Shown: piece after piece, positions 36,400 to 44,452 of the stretch | Position numbering within the stretch: position 1 is the first letter of the stretch | Layout of the letters: the number at the start of each line of letters is the position of its first letter | Source of the DNA: Mesorhizobium sp. L-2-11 | GTDB taxonomy: Bacteria; Pseudomonadota; Alphaproteobacteria; Rhizobiales; Rhizobiaceae | Length of the DNA stretch: 64,000 nt | Reading direction: 5' to 3' | Assembly: GCF_016756595.1 (NCBI RefSeq) | Contig: NZ_AP023257.1 | Span: 1,302,001 to 1,366,000 of the forward strand | Translations under genes and position numbers: made by a program | Notes under the pieces: generated by a model | Told to the model about the DNA's origin: nothing | The model's input: the letters and a program-made list of their open reading frames with translations, nothing else | Database searches by the model: none

Positions 36400-37080
36400 C
36401 TATGCCGCCAGTGCCGGCTGGCTCCAGCGGGCGGCAAGCAGCCGGTAGGGGATCAGCGCCACCACGGCGATGATCAGCTTCACGCCGAGGTCGCCGAGCG
36501 CCCATGACACCCAGCGCATCGCCTCGATCGGCAGCACGCCGATCAGCGGCGCGGTTTCGAGCGCAAAGCCATCGTTCGGGCCAGCGAAGGCGAAAGCCGC
36601 CGAAAAGGCGATCGTGAAGAACACCGCGGTGTCGAACACCGAGCCGACCAGCGTGCCGACGATCGGCGCCCGCCACCAGCTCTGCCGGCGCAACCGGTTG
36701 AACACGGTCACGTCGAGCAGCTGCGCGATCAGGAACGCGGTGCCGGAAGCCGCCGCAATGCGCACCAGCCGGTCGGCAGCCGTTTCGAATTCGATCAGGC
36801 CGTAGCGGAATAGCAAGGGCGGGATGACGACCGAGCAGATCACTGCCGCCGTGAAGCCGACGAACACGATCCGGCGCGCCACAGCCGGACCGTAGCGGCG
36901 ATTGGCAAGGTCGGTGACCAGGAAGGAGAACGGGTAGGTGAAGGCGCCCCAGGTCAGAATGTCGGCCAGCGACAGGCCTCCGATCGCACCCTGCAGCGGG
37001 AACTGCACGAGGACGTTCGACGCCACCACGACAAGCGCCATGGCCGCGACAAAGGGCAGGTATCGGGAGAAAAAGCTCAT
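36400..37080 (-). CDS. VUT-family transporter (queuosine precursor, YhhQ-like)
   Basis: Inner-membrane protein, 226 residues, with about six helices and the VUT/ECF-type family motifs: WGAFTYPFSFLVTDLANRRYG, ASGTAFLIAQLLDVTVFNRL and GTLVGSVFDTAVFFTIAF. YhhQ, the characterised relative, imports the queuosine precursors preQ0/preQ1. The ATG at 37080 lies at the 3' end of a compact structured leader (see 37078-37106), consistent with control by a queuosine precursor. Family firm; substrate inferred from the family. Confidence 0.88.
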   Translation of the reverse strand: MSFFSRYLPFVAAMALVVVASNVLVQFPLQGAIGGLSLADILTWGAFTYPFSFLVTDLANRRYGPAVARRIVFVGFTAAVICSVVIPPLLFRYGLIEFETAADRLVRIAAASGTAFLIAQLLDVTVFNRLRRQSWWRAPIVGTLVGSVFDTAVFFTIAFSAAFAFAGPNDGFALETAPLIGVLPIEAMRWVSWALGDLGVKLIIAVVALIPYRLLAARWSQPALAA

Positions 37081-37106
37081 TTTTTTATCCTGGGTAATGG
37101 AACCAG
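37078..37106 (-). promoter_or_regulatory. Candidate preQ1-I riboswitch overlapping the start codon of the transporter gene
   Basis: On the minus strand the leader reads CUGG (P1 5' side), loop UUCCAUUAC, CCAG (P1 3' side), then GAUAAAAAA and AUG. This follows the preQ1-I layout: short P1, loop starting UU(C) and ending in an unpaired C next to P1 (ligand-binding C), an A-rich L3 tail, and a pseudoknot P2. Here loop CAU (37097-37099) can pair with the AUG start codon (37078-37080), so ligand binding would hide the start. P1 is only four pairs, which weakens the case. The downstream gene is a queuosine-precursor transporter, a known preQ1 target. Confidence 0.45.
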
Positions 37107-37163
37107 CGGGGGTGTCATGCCGAGTTCGGACGACACTCCTTGGAAGGCGGTTGCCGAAAAAGG

Positions 37164-37460
37164 TTAAGCGGCCGGCTGTTCGGCAAGCTTCTTGGCGATC
37201 TGCTTCTTCAGCAGCCGCGCGCGCTGCGACAGCTCCTTGGCGTCGGCCTTGGCCAGGAACGCATCAAGGCCGCCGCGATGCTCGACCGAACGCAGCGCGT
37301 TGGCCGAAATGCGCAGGCGCACATTCTGGTTCAGCGCTTCCGAGATCAGCGTCACATTGACGAGATTGGGCAGGAAGCGACGCTTGCTCTTGTTGTTGGC
37401 GTGGCTCACATTGTTGCCGGACATGACTGCCTTGGCAGTGAGTTCGCAGGTGCGGGACAT
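37164..37460 (-). CDS. rpmB: 50S ribosomal protein L28
   Basis: Large-subunit ribosomal protein, 98 residues, alphaproteobacterial form. It begins [20 protein letters not shown] with the conserved [15 protein letters not shown] and the segment [20 protein letters not shown]; the C-terminal half is a basic helix ([20 protein letters not shown]). It is monocistronic here, with a 255-base gap upstream to the divergent DUF3108 gene. Confidence 0.98.
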   Translation of the reverse strand: MSRTCELTAKAVMSGNNVSHANNKSKRRFLPNLVNVTLISEALNQNVRLRISANALRSVEHRGGLDAFLAKADAKELSQRARLLKKQIAKKLAEQPAA

Positions 37461-37715
37461 GGTTCTAAACCTTCAGTTCTCGGTCTGGCCAAACATTCGA
37501 CCCGCGCCGGGTGGCGCGCGGTTTCGGTCAGGCGGCCTCATGGAAAAAGTTGGCGTTCCATAGTTGCATTTCGGCGATGCGTCAAGCTTCGGCTTGCGCG
37601 CGGCTGTGACGACGCCTTTCACATAAAGGCCGAAATTCAGTCTATAAGCGGTCGCACAAGGAGATGCCAGGCTGGAGTTGCGCGCTTCTGCTGAAAATCG
37701 AGGTTCGATCCCGCC

Positions 37716-38504
37716 ATGCTTCGTTCGTCTCATGCTCTCCTTGCCTCGCTCGCCGTGGCGCTGCCGACGGCAACGTCTGCCGCCACGCAACAATCCTTCA
37801 AGGGCGAGTATACGGTTTCGGTTCACGGCTTCTCGGTGGCCAGGGCAAGCTTTTCCAGCAGTTACGAAGGCGATACCTATTCGATCGAAGGCAGCGTCTC
37901 CAGCGCCGGCCTCGCCACAATCTTCGATGACACGCGTGGCACGGTCTCGTCGAAGGGCAAGATTTCGGGCAAGCAATTGCAGCCGCAAGCGTTCCGCGCC
38001 GACTACAAATCGGGCGACAAGGCATCGATGATCGATATCCGGTTCGCCAACGGCACAGTTGTCGCGACGAAGATCGTGCCTGCGCCGAAGAAGCGCAATC
38101 CAAAAAACTGGATACCGGTGGCTGCCAGCCATCTCGCCTCGGTGCTCGATCCGATGGCCGCCACCGTCATCCATGCCGATAGTCTCGACAAGGTCTGCGG
38201 GCGAACGGTGAAACTCTATGACGGCGAGATGCGCGCCAATCTGAGGCTGACCTATGAGTCGAAAGGCTCGACCTCGGTGCGCGGCTACAAGGGCGATACC
38301 GTCACTTGCCGGCTGGATTTTGAGCCGGTGGCGGGTTATCGCAAGAACCGCAAATCCTTGGATTACCTGAGAAAGCGCAGCCGCATCACGGTGACGTTTG
38401 CGCCGGTCGGCCAAACCGGCGTATATGCGCCGATCCACGCCACGGTCGGCACGAAAATCGGCACGCTCACCGTCAGCGCGGAGCGGTTCGAAGCGACAGA
38501 ATAG
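37716..38504 (+). CDS. DUF3108-domain exported protein
   Basis: Predicted periplasmic protein of 262 residues. Signal peptide SHALLASLAVALPTATSAAT, then a beta-rich domain typical of DUF3108 (FKGEYTVSVHGFSVARASF; YSIEGSVSSAGLATIFDDT; SKGKISGKQLQPQAF), and a C-terminal segment (GVYAPIHATVGTKIGTLTVS). Function of the family is unknown; an envelope role is inferred from the signal peptide and fold. It is divergent from rpmB. The EamA gene begins 26 bases downstream. Confidence 0.85.
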   Translation: MLRSSHALLASLAVALPTATSAATQQSFKGEYTVSVHGFSVARASFSSSYEGDTYSIEGSVSSAGLATIFDDTRGTVSSKGKISGKQLQPQAFRADYKSGDKASMIDIRFANGTVVATKIVPAPKKRNPKNWIPVAASHLASVLDPMAATVIHADSLDKVCGRTVKLYDGEMRANLRLTYESKGSTSVRGYKGDTVTCRLDFEPVAGYRKNRKSLDYLRKRSRITVTFAPVGQTGVYAPIHATVGTKIGTLTVSAERFEATE

Positions 38505-38530
38505 GCGCGATCGCGCCGCCGGAGACGGAC

Positions 38531-39418
38531 ATGGAGCGCGCAACACTGATCGGCTTCTCGGCGGTCGCCATGTGGGCGCTGCTGGCGCTGCTTACGGACG
38601 CTTCCGGCAAGGTGCCGCCATTCCTGCTTTCGGCGATCACCTTCACGATCGGCACCGGCGTCGGGCTCGTCGCGCGGCTGTTCACGCCGGCCACCGCCGG
38701 GAGCGAGAAAATACCGCCGCAAGTGTGGGTGATCGGCATTGCCGGCCTGTTCGGCTATCACTTCTTCTATTTCACTGCGCTGCGCAACGCGCCGGCGGTG
38801 GAGGCGAGCCTCATCGCCTATCTGTGGCCGCTGCTGATCGTGCTCGGATCGGCGCTGATGCCGGGCGAGCGGCTGGCCTGGAACCATGTCGTCGGCGCAC
38901 TGCTCGGCCTTGCCGGCACTTTCCTGATCGTCACCAAGGGCGGCGGGCTTGCCTTCGACGCGCGCTATGCATTCGGCTATGCGATGGCCGGCGTCTGCGC
39001 CGTGCTGTGGGCGTCCTATTCGCTGTTGTCGCGCCGCTTTCCGTCGGTGCCGACCAGCATCGTCACCTGGTTCTGTGCGGCCACGGCAGCGCTTTCGCTT
39101 GTCTGCCATCTCCTGCTGGAAGAGACAGTCCTGCCTGTCGGCGCCGGCCAGTGGCTGGCCGTGCTCGGCCTCGGCCTGATGCCAGTGGGCGCGGCCTTCT
39201 ACGCCTGGGATATCGGCGTCAAGCGCGGCAACATCCAGGTGCTGGGCGCGGCAAGCTACGCCGCGCCGCTGCTGTCGACGCTGGTGCTGATATCAGCCGG
39301 TTTCGCCGAGCCGTCCCTGCGCATCTTCGCCGCCTGCGTGCTGATCACCGGCGGCGCAGCGCTTGCGGCGAAATCGCTGTTTTTGCGCAAGAGGGCAGCA
39401 GGCGAGGCAGGGGCGTGA
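38531..39418 (+). CDS. EamA/DMT-family exporter (YddG-like)
   Basis: Inner-membrane drug/metabolite transporter, 295 residues, ten hydrophobic segments in two EamA halves (LIGFSAVAMWALLALLTDAS; FGYAMAGVCAVLWASYSLLS). Segments HFFYFTALRNAPAVEASLIAY and LWPLLIVLGSALMPGE match the YddG aromatic amino-acid exporter subgroup. A single long frame in another register (38398-40089) covers both this gene and the next and should not be mistaken for the gene. The stop overlaps the next ATG by one base. Confidence 0.85.
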   Translation: MERATLIGFSAVAMWALLALLTDASGKVPPFLLSAITFTIGTGVGLVARLFTPATAGSEKIPPQVWVIGIAGLFGYHFFYFTALRNAPAVEASLIAYLWPLLIVLGSALMPGERLAWNHVVGALLGLAGTFLIVTKGGGLAFDARYAFGYAMAGVCAVLWASYSLLSRRFPSVPTSIVTWFCAATAALSLVCHLLLEETVLPVGAGQWLAVLGLGLMPVGAAFYAWDIGVKRGNIQVLGAASYAAPLLSTLVLISAGFAEPSLRIFAACVLITGGAALAAKSLFLRKRAAGEAGA

Positions 39419-40089
39419 TGCCGTTTCCCGGCGGCATCGACGCCAACGCCAATGCGGCGCTGCTGTTTTCGCTGGCCGCGGCGGTGATCTACGCCTTCAC
39501 CATCGACATGCCACAGATGCTTGCGCGTTCCGCGGTCAAGACGCTGGCCGTGGCAATGCTCGCCGTGCTGGCATCGCTGCAGGGCGGTCCGTGGCTGCTC
39601 ATCGCTGCGCTGGCGCTCAGCGCCATCGGCGATGCATTGCTGTCGCGCGACGGTGAAAAGGCCTTTCTCGGCGGACTGGCCAGTTTTCTCGCTGCGCATG
39701 GGTTTTACATCGCGCTGTTCCTGCGCTCCGGCGATGGCGTCGGGCTGTTTTTGGCCGAGCCGTGGCGCGCGGCGATTGCCGGGGCAATGGCCGTGTTCGC
39801 GCTCGCCATGCTTTTTGCGCTCTGGCGCCGTGTCAGCCCCGCCGCCCTGCGCCTTCCGATCAGCGTCTATATCGCGACGATTCTTGCCATGGGAATTTCG
39901 GCCCTCACTCTGAGCAATCTCTGGGTCGTCGGCGGCGCCGTGCTGTTCATGGCGTCCGACGGGCTGCTCGCCTCGGAAAAGTTCCTGCTGAGTGCCATCT
40001 CGCCGCACCGCGACTGGACGCGCTACGCGGTCTGGATGCTGTATTACGCCGCCCAGATGGCGATCACGATGGGTTTCCTGCTGGGTTAG
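39418..40089 (+). CDS. Lysoplasmalogenase-family membrane protein (YhhN)
   Basis: Integral membrane protein of 223 residues with about eight helices and the YhhN/TMEM86 pattern: ALALSAIGDALLSRDGEKAF (conserved acidic residues), FLAAHGFYIALFL, FMASDGLLASEKF and a C-terminal YYAAQMAITMGFL. Relatives hydrolyse the vinyl-ether bond of lysoplasmalogen; bacterial function is uncertain. The start ATG overlaps the EamA stop (TGATG). Its last 26 bases overlap the convergent cupin gene. Confidence 0.82.
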   Translation: MPFPGGIDANANAALLFSLAAAVIYAFTIDMPQMLARSAVKTLAVAMLAVLASLQGGPWLLIAALALSAIGDALLSRDGEKAFLGGLASFLAAHGFYIALFLRSGDGVGLFLAEPWRAAIAGAMAVFALAMLFALWRRVSPAALRLPISVYIATILAMGISALTLSNLWVVGGAVLFMASDGLLASEKFLLSAISPHRDWTRYAVWMLYYAAQMAITMGFLLG

Positions 40090-40504
40090 GACTCCAGCCC
40101 GGTTCGGCCAGCTCGAATGCGGCGAAATCGAAACCCGGCGCCACGGTGCAGCCGGCCAGCGTCCATTCGCCCAGGCTGCGCGCCGACTGCCACCAGCCTG
40201 CCGGCACCACGATCTGCGGCCGCTCGCCTGCCGCCAGTGCCGTGCCGAGCACCTGCTCGATCACCGGCCCGTTTTCCCTGTGTATCGACAGCGCCAGCGG
40301 GGCGCCGGCATAAAAGTGCCAGACCTCGGCGGCGTCCTTGACGCGGTGCCAGGCCGACACCTGCTCCTGCTCCAAAAGGAAATAGATCGCGGTCGAATGG
40401 CCGCGAGCGCCTTCCGCGCCATCGCGGAAGGTTTCGGCATACCAGCCGCCTTCCGGATGCGGTTTCAGGCCGAGCGTCGCGATGATTTCGGCGGAACTGG
40501 TCAT
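40064..40504 (-). CDS. Cupin protein of the DUF985 family
   Basis: A 146-residue cytosolic cupin. Motifs HPEGGWYAETFRD, STAIYFLLEQEQVSAWHRVK, DAAEVWHFYAGAPLALSIH, VPAGWWQSARSLGEWTLAG and APGFDFAAFEL are characteristic of DUF985, whose enzymatic role is unknown. Two His (WHRV, WHFY) and Glu could bind metal. It is convergent with the YhhN-like gene and lies 39 bases downstream of the hydroxyacylglutathione hydrolase gene on the same strand, so the two are likely co-transcribed. Confidence 0.9.
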   Translation of the reverse strand: MTSSAEIIATLGLKPHPEGGWYAETFRDGAEGARGHSTAIYFLLEQEQVSAWHRVKDAAEVWHFYAGAPLALSIHRENGPVIEQVLGTALAAGERPQIVVPAGWWQSARSLGEWTLAGCTVAPGFDFAAFELAEPGWSPNPAGNPS

Positions 40505-40543
40505 TTACCCCAGAACTTCATGGTTCCAGACCATCAATGGTGC

Positions 40544-41311
40544 TCAGAAATTATCCTTGCGCTTGCGAATTTCGGCGAACACTTCGGCGTCGGAGGCGTT
40601 CTCCATGCCGAGATGCTTGCGGATTGCCGGATCGTGCCACCGCAGGAACGGGTTGGTCGACAGTTCCTCACCGATGGTGGTCGGCAGCGTCGGCTTGTCG
40701 CCGGCGCGCAGCGCCTCGATTTTCGCGGCGCGCTCCTTCAGCGCCGAATTGGTCGGGTCGACGGTCAGCGCGAAGCGGGCGTTGGACAGCGTGTATTCAT
40801 GGCCGCAGTAGACGATCGTCTCGGCCGGAAGCGCCGCGAGCTTCTTCAGCGAATCGAACATCACCGGCGGCTTGCACTCGAACAGCCGGCCGCAGCCGAG
40901 CGCAAACAGCGTATCGGCGGTGAACGCCACTTTCGACGCCGGCAGATGATAGGAGACATGGCCCGCCGTGTGGCCGGGCGTGGCGATCACGTCGATCCTC
41001 TCCTCGCCGAGGTGGATGACCGAACCCTGCTCGACGGTTTCGTCGATGCCGGGAATCTTGGCCTGTTCCGCCTCCGGTCCGACGATGCGTAGCTTATACC
41101 GTTGCTTCAACGCCAGATTGGCCTCGACATGGTCGACATGGTGATGCGTGATCAGGATCATCGTCGGCGTCCAGCCGGTGCGCTCGATCGCGGCCAGGAT
41201 CGGCGCCTCCTCGGGCGCGTCGATGATCGCGGTCTCGCCGCTTTTCGGGTCATGCACCAGCACGCCGAAATTGTCGCTGCGGCACATGAATTGTTCGATT
41301 TCAACCGGCAT
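40544..41311 (-). CDS. gloB: Hydroxyacylglutathione hydrolase (glyoxalase II)
   Basis: Metallo-beta-lactamase-fold hydrolase converting S-lactoylglutathione to lactate and glutathione in methylglyoxal detoxification; 255 residues. Binuclear metal motif ILITHHHVDHVEANLALKQR, second ligand TPGHTAGHVSYHL, Asp ligand FTADTLFALGCGRLFE and His ligand VYCGHEYTLSNARFAL are all present. It is divergent from the methyltransferase gene, the standard rhizobial order. Confidence 0.95.
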   Translation of the reverse strand: MPVEIEQFMCRSDNFGVLVHDPKSGETAIIDAPEEAPILAAIERTGWTPTMILITHHHVDHVEANLALKQRYKLRIVGPEAEQAKIPGIDETVEQGSVIHLGEERIDVIATPGHTAGHVSYHLPASKVAFTADTLFALGCGRLFECKPPVMFDSLKKLAALPAETIVYCGHEYTLSNARFALTVDPTNSALKERAAKIEALRAGDKPTLPTTIGEELSTNPFLRWHDPAIRKHLGMENASDAEVFAEIRKRKDNF

Positions 41312-41327
41312 CGCATCTCTCCACGAG

Positions 41328-41420
41328 AGCGCCGCAAAAAGGACGCTCTAACACTTTTTATCTGCTGCATCATGCTTTCCGAAATCGAAACCGATTTCTG
41401 GGCGATGCAGCAGTCGCCGC
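41328..41420 (-). repeat. Dispersed palindromic repeat, copy 1
   Basis: Contains GCTTTCCGAAATCGAAACCG and, on the other side of a short palindrome, GCGATGCAGCAG, preceded by the arm GGACGCTCTAACACTTTTT. On the reverse strand it matches 63325-63420 (shared TTCGGAAAGCATGATGC, then AAAGTGTTAGAGCGT). Related half-elements lie at 48222-48262 and 46989-47035. It is a family of short rhizobial palindromic repeats that insert between genes. Confidence 0.75.
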
Positions 41421-41454
41421 AGACATAGGGCGCTTGCCCGCACATGTCATCCGT

Positions 41455-41508
41455 CTTTGTAGAACTTGGCGCCTTTGTAGAACTTGGCGCCTTTGTTGAA
41501 CTTGGACA
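41455..41508. repeat. 18-bp tandem repeat, three copies
   Basis: Units CTTTGTAGAACTTGGCGC at 41455-41472 and 41473-41490 are identical; a third (41491-41508) differs at three positions. It lies directly upstream of the methyltransferase gene. The in-frame TTG at 41484 falls inside, so a longer N-terminus made from the repeat is conceivable, but the ATG at 41532 is preferred. Confidence 0.9.
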
Positions 41509-41531
41509 GCATCGAAGATAGCGTGCCGCGC

Positions 41532-42308
41532 ATGCATTCCGATATCGTCGACCTTCGCTCCTTTTATTCGACCACGCTCGGGCGATTGGCCGAACGCTCG
41601 ATCACCATGGCGTTGTCCTCGATATGGGCTGTTGTGCCCAATGAGCGGCTGGTCGGCCTCGGCTACACTTTGCCGTGGCTGGAGCGGTTCGGCACCGATG
41701 CCGAACGTGTCTTTGCCTTCATGCCGGCGACGCAGGGCGCGGTGGTCTGGCCGGCCACGGGGCCGACCGCGACCGCGCTGGTCTTCGATGAGGAATTGCC
41801 GCTGGTCGATGCCTCCATCGATCGCATGCTGCTCGTCCATTCACTCGAACATGCCGAGAACCCGCGCGAGACGCTGAACGAAATCTGGCGGGTGCTGTCG
41901 CCCGCCGGCCGCGTCGTCATCGTCGTGCCCAACCGGCGCGGTGTCTGGGCCCGTTTCGAGCATACGCCGTTCGGCAGCGGCCGGCCCTTCTCGCGCGGCC
42001 AGCTCACCGAATTGCTGCGCGAAGCGAATTTCACGCCCGCGGCCTGGTCCGACGCCCTGTTCTTCCCGCCGTCGCGGCGACGCTTCATGATGCGGTTCCA
42101 CAATGTGCTGGAGCGCGCCGGCCGCAGATTCTGGCCGATCTTTTCAGGCGTCATCGTCGTCGAGGCGCAGAAGCGGCTCTATCAGGGTGTGCCAGTCGTC
42201 CAGCGCGCCTCGCGCCGCGTCTTCGTGCCGGTTTTCTCGCCGCATGGCGCCACAAGGCTCGGCCGGATATCGCCGACCGGGAATGCGCCGTCGTCGGGCC
42301 GTCGATGA
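41532..42308 (+). CDS. SAM-dependent methyltransferase
   Basis: Class I methyltransferase, 258 residues from ATG 41532 (HSDIVDLRSFYSTTLGRLAE). The post-motif LVDASIDRMLLVHSLEHAEN is the methyltransferase_11 acidic/His segment, followed by LNEIWRVLSPAGRVVIVVPNR and WARFEHTPFGSGRPFSRGQL. The usual GxGxG motif I is not clear (replaced around GLGYTLPWL). Rhizobial orthologues sit next to gloB, as here. The substrate is unknown. Confidence 0.82.
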   Translation: MHSDIVDLRSFYSTTLGRLAERSITMALSSIWAVVPNERLVGLGYTLPWLERFGTDAERVFAFMPATQGAVVWPATGPTATALVFDEELPLVDASIDRMLLVHSLEHAENPRETLNEIWRVLSPAGRVVIVVPNRRGVWARFEHTPFGSGRPFSRGQLTELLREANFTPAAWSDALFFPPSRRRFMMRFHNVLERAGRRFWPIFSGVIVVEAQKRLYQGVPVVQRASRRVFVPVFSPHGATRLGRISPTGNAPSSGRR

Positions 42309-42426
42309 CGTTTTCGTGATCGGAATCCCCGCTTTCCCCACCTATCTGTCGTGGGCGGGTTTGATACCCGATTGAGTCGACTTGTTCACCGGTTTCAGCA
42401 TCGCACGAATTCAAGGGTCTTCATCA

Positions 42427-44253
42427 ATGGCTGATCATCCGGATTTCGAGGTCAGCGCCAAGCCGATTGCCGCGTCGGTCGAGGCCAGCAGCCTGCGCGA
42501 CCAGCTGGCGACAATCAGGCTGGCGCTGGCGAAGTCGCCGATCCGCAAACAACTGCTCTGGGCCTGCCTCGGCATAGTCGCCGTCATTGTGGCAACCTCG
42601 ATCGGGCAGGTTCTGCTCAATCGTTGGAACGAACCCTTTTACGACGCGCTGGCTCGGCGCGACATGCAGGGTTTCCTGCACCAGCTTCTGGTGTTTGCCG
42701 CCATCGCCGGCGGGCTTGTGGTGCTCAATGTCGGCCAGACCTGGCTCGACCAGACGATCCGGCTGAAGCTGCGTGAGGCGTTAACCGTCGATCTGATCGG
42801 TGAATGGATGCGGCCGGCGCGGGCTTTCCGGCTCGCCAACGCCGGCGCCATCGGCGTCAACCCGGACCAGCGCCTGCAGCAGGATGCCGGGCATCTCTCC
42901 GATCTTTCGACCGGTCTCGGCATAGGGCTATTGCAGTCGTTCATTCTGCTTGTTTCGTTCGTCGGCGTCCTGTGGTCGCTGTCTTCCGGCTTCGTCTTCC
43001 ATGTCGGCGGCTATTCGCTTGCGATTCCGGGCTACATGGTGTGGGCCGCCATTCTCTATGCCGGCACCGCCTCCTGGCTGAGCTGGCTGGTCGGACGGCC
43101 GCTCATCCGCTTTAACAGCGACCGCTACACGCGCGAGGCGGAGTTGCGCTCCTCGGTGGTCCGCGTCAACGAGAATGTCGACGCCATCGCGCTTGCGCAC
43201 GGCGAGGCCGACGCGCGACGACGGCTTGAGCTCGACCTCGGCACGGTGCTGGGCGCGATGCGGCGCATCTACAGCGCCCAGATCAATCTTTCCTGGGTGA
43301 CCGATTCCTATGGCTGGATCACTGTCGTCGCGCCGATCCTCGTCGCCTCACCGGTCTATTTCGCCGGCGATATCAGCTTCGGCGGGCTGATGATGGCTGT
43401 CGGCGCCTTCAACCAGGTGCATTCCTCGTTGCGCTGGTTCATCAACAATATCGGCGGCATCGCCGATTGGCGCGCCACGCTGATGCGCGTCGCCGATTTC
43501 CGCATCGCGCTTGCTGAAACGGATGTGCTCCACCACACCGAGAGGCGCATCGAGTTCGGCGAAAATCCGGACGGCAGGCTGACATTCGACAAGCTCGAAA
43601 TTGCGTCGCGGGATGGATGTACGAAGCTCGCCGAGCCGCATGTCGAAATCCGTGCCGGCGAGCGCGTCATGATCACCGGAGATCCGCGCGCCGGCAAGAC
43701 GCTGTTCTTCCGCGCCATTGCCGGTCTGTGGCCTTGGGGAAGCGGGCGGATCGGCATGCCGGCCGGAGAGGTGCCGACCTTCGTTCCCCGAAAACCGTAT
43801 TTCCCGCTGGGCACGCTGCGCGAGGTGCTGGACCACGCCGATGCGGCGGTCAGCGACTCCGAGATCTCGGCGGTGCTTGCCGAGGTCGGCCTCGGGCGAC
43901 TGTCATCCTCGCTCGACCGGTCGGCGCGCTGGGAGCGCGAATTGAGCGATGACGAGCAGCGCCTGCTTGCCTTTGCCCGGCTGGTCTTGCGGCAGCCGAA
44001 ATGGGTGATCATCGACGAGGCTTTGGACACGTTCGACGGCGCGACGCTGCAGCGGGTGCTGTCGATGCTGGAGGCGCGTCTTGCCGACGCCGCGATCCTA
44101 AATATCGGCCGTGGCCAGCACAACATTGAATTCTTCCCGCGCTCATTGGCGATCGTGAAAGACGTCGAGCGACCGGCTCTGAAGCCAATCCGCGTCAGGG
44201 CCGGCGCGATCGAACCACCCCCGGCCGTCGCCAAAGCCCACCAAGAGGCATAG
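42427..44253 (+). CDS. BacA/SbmA-type ABC transporter (YddA/BclA-like, permease and ATPase)
   Basis: Fused membrane and ATPase protein, 608 residues. The SbmA/BacA-like membrane domain covers about residues 40-370 (LNRWNEPFYDALARRDMQGF is a family hallmark; WRLWLT-type helix replaced by LDQTIRLKLREALT). The ATPase domain has Walker A GDPRAGKTLFFRAIAGLWPW, a degenerate signature ELSDDEQRLLAFARL in place of LSxGEQ, and Walker B WVIIDEALDTFD. BclA relatives protect symbiotic rhizobia from legume antimicrobial peptides; BacA-like members import peptides. Which role applies is not decided here. The ATG at 42427 is preferred over one 15 codons upstream. Confidence 0.85.
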   Translation: MADHPDFEVSAKPIAASVEASSLRDQLATIRLALAKSPIRKQLLWACLGIVAVIVATSIGQVLLNRWNEPFYDALARRDMQGFLHQLLVFAAIAGGLVVLNVGQTWLDQTIRLKLREALTVDLIGEWMRPARAFRLANAGAIGVNPDQRLQQDAGHLSDLSTGLGIGLLQSFILLVSFVGVLWSLSSGFVFHVGGYSLAIPGYMVWAAILYAGTASWLSWLVGRPLIRFNSDRYTREAELRSSVVRVNENVDAIALAHGEADARRRLELDLGTVLGAMRRIYSAQINLSWVTDSYGWITVVAPILVASPVYFAGDISFGGLMMAVGAFNQVHSSLRWFINNIGGIADWRATLMRVADFRIALAETDVLHHTERRIEFGENPDGRLTFDKLEIASRDGCTKLAEPHVEIRAGERVMITGDPRAGKTLFFRAIAGLWPWGSGRIGMPAGEVPTFVPRKPYFPLGTLREVLDHADAAVSDSEISAVLAEVGLGRLSSSLDRSARWERELSDDEQRLLAFARLVLRQPKWVIIDEALDTFDGATLQRVLSMLEARLADAAILNIGRGQHNIEFFPRSLAIVKDVERPALKPIRVRAGAIEPPPAVAKAHQEA

Positions 44254-44344
44254 CTGGCCGTACAGCCAAGCTTTATTTTGCCGTGATCGCAGCGAAAGAT
44301 TGCCGGTATCGTTCGGAAGCCTGCGGCGTTGGAACCGATGCTTG

Positions 44345-44452
44345 ACGCGCTGAAAGCGCGTCCCGGTGAAGAGTAACATGCGACACGCTTTGAGTTTTTG
44401 CTTCGATGCTTGTCGTTACCCCAAAACCGCTGCGCGCTTTTGGGCGACATGC
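44345..44452 (+). repeat. Dispersed repeat, copy B (overlaps start of the DUF1194 gene)
   Basis: Same element as 20146-20243. The arm from about 44379 (GCGACACGCTTTGAG, GTCGTTACCCCAAAACCGCT, TTTTGGGCGACATGCG) aligns base by base with 20169-20241. An upstream near-palindrome (GACGCGCTGAAAGCGCGTC) corresponds to the palindromic half. As at copy A it overlaps the N-terminal codons of an exported protein. Confidence 0.75.

Noticed and set aside
38398..40089. A 563-residue plus-strand frame spanning two membrane-protein genes
   Set aside because: The first two thirds are out of frame with the EamA gene; only the part from 39418 is a real protein (YhhN family).
41455..41508. Possible CRISPR-like repeats
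   Set aside because: Units are directly adjacent with no spacers and no cas genes are nearby.
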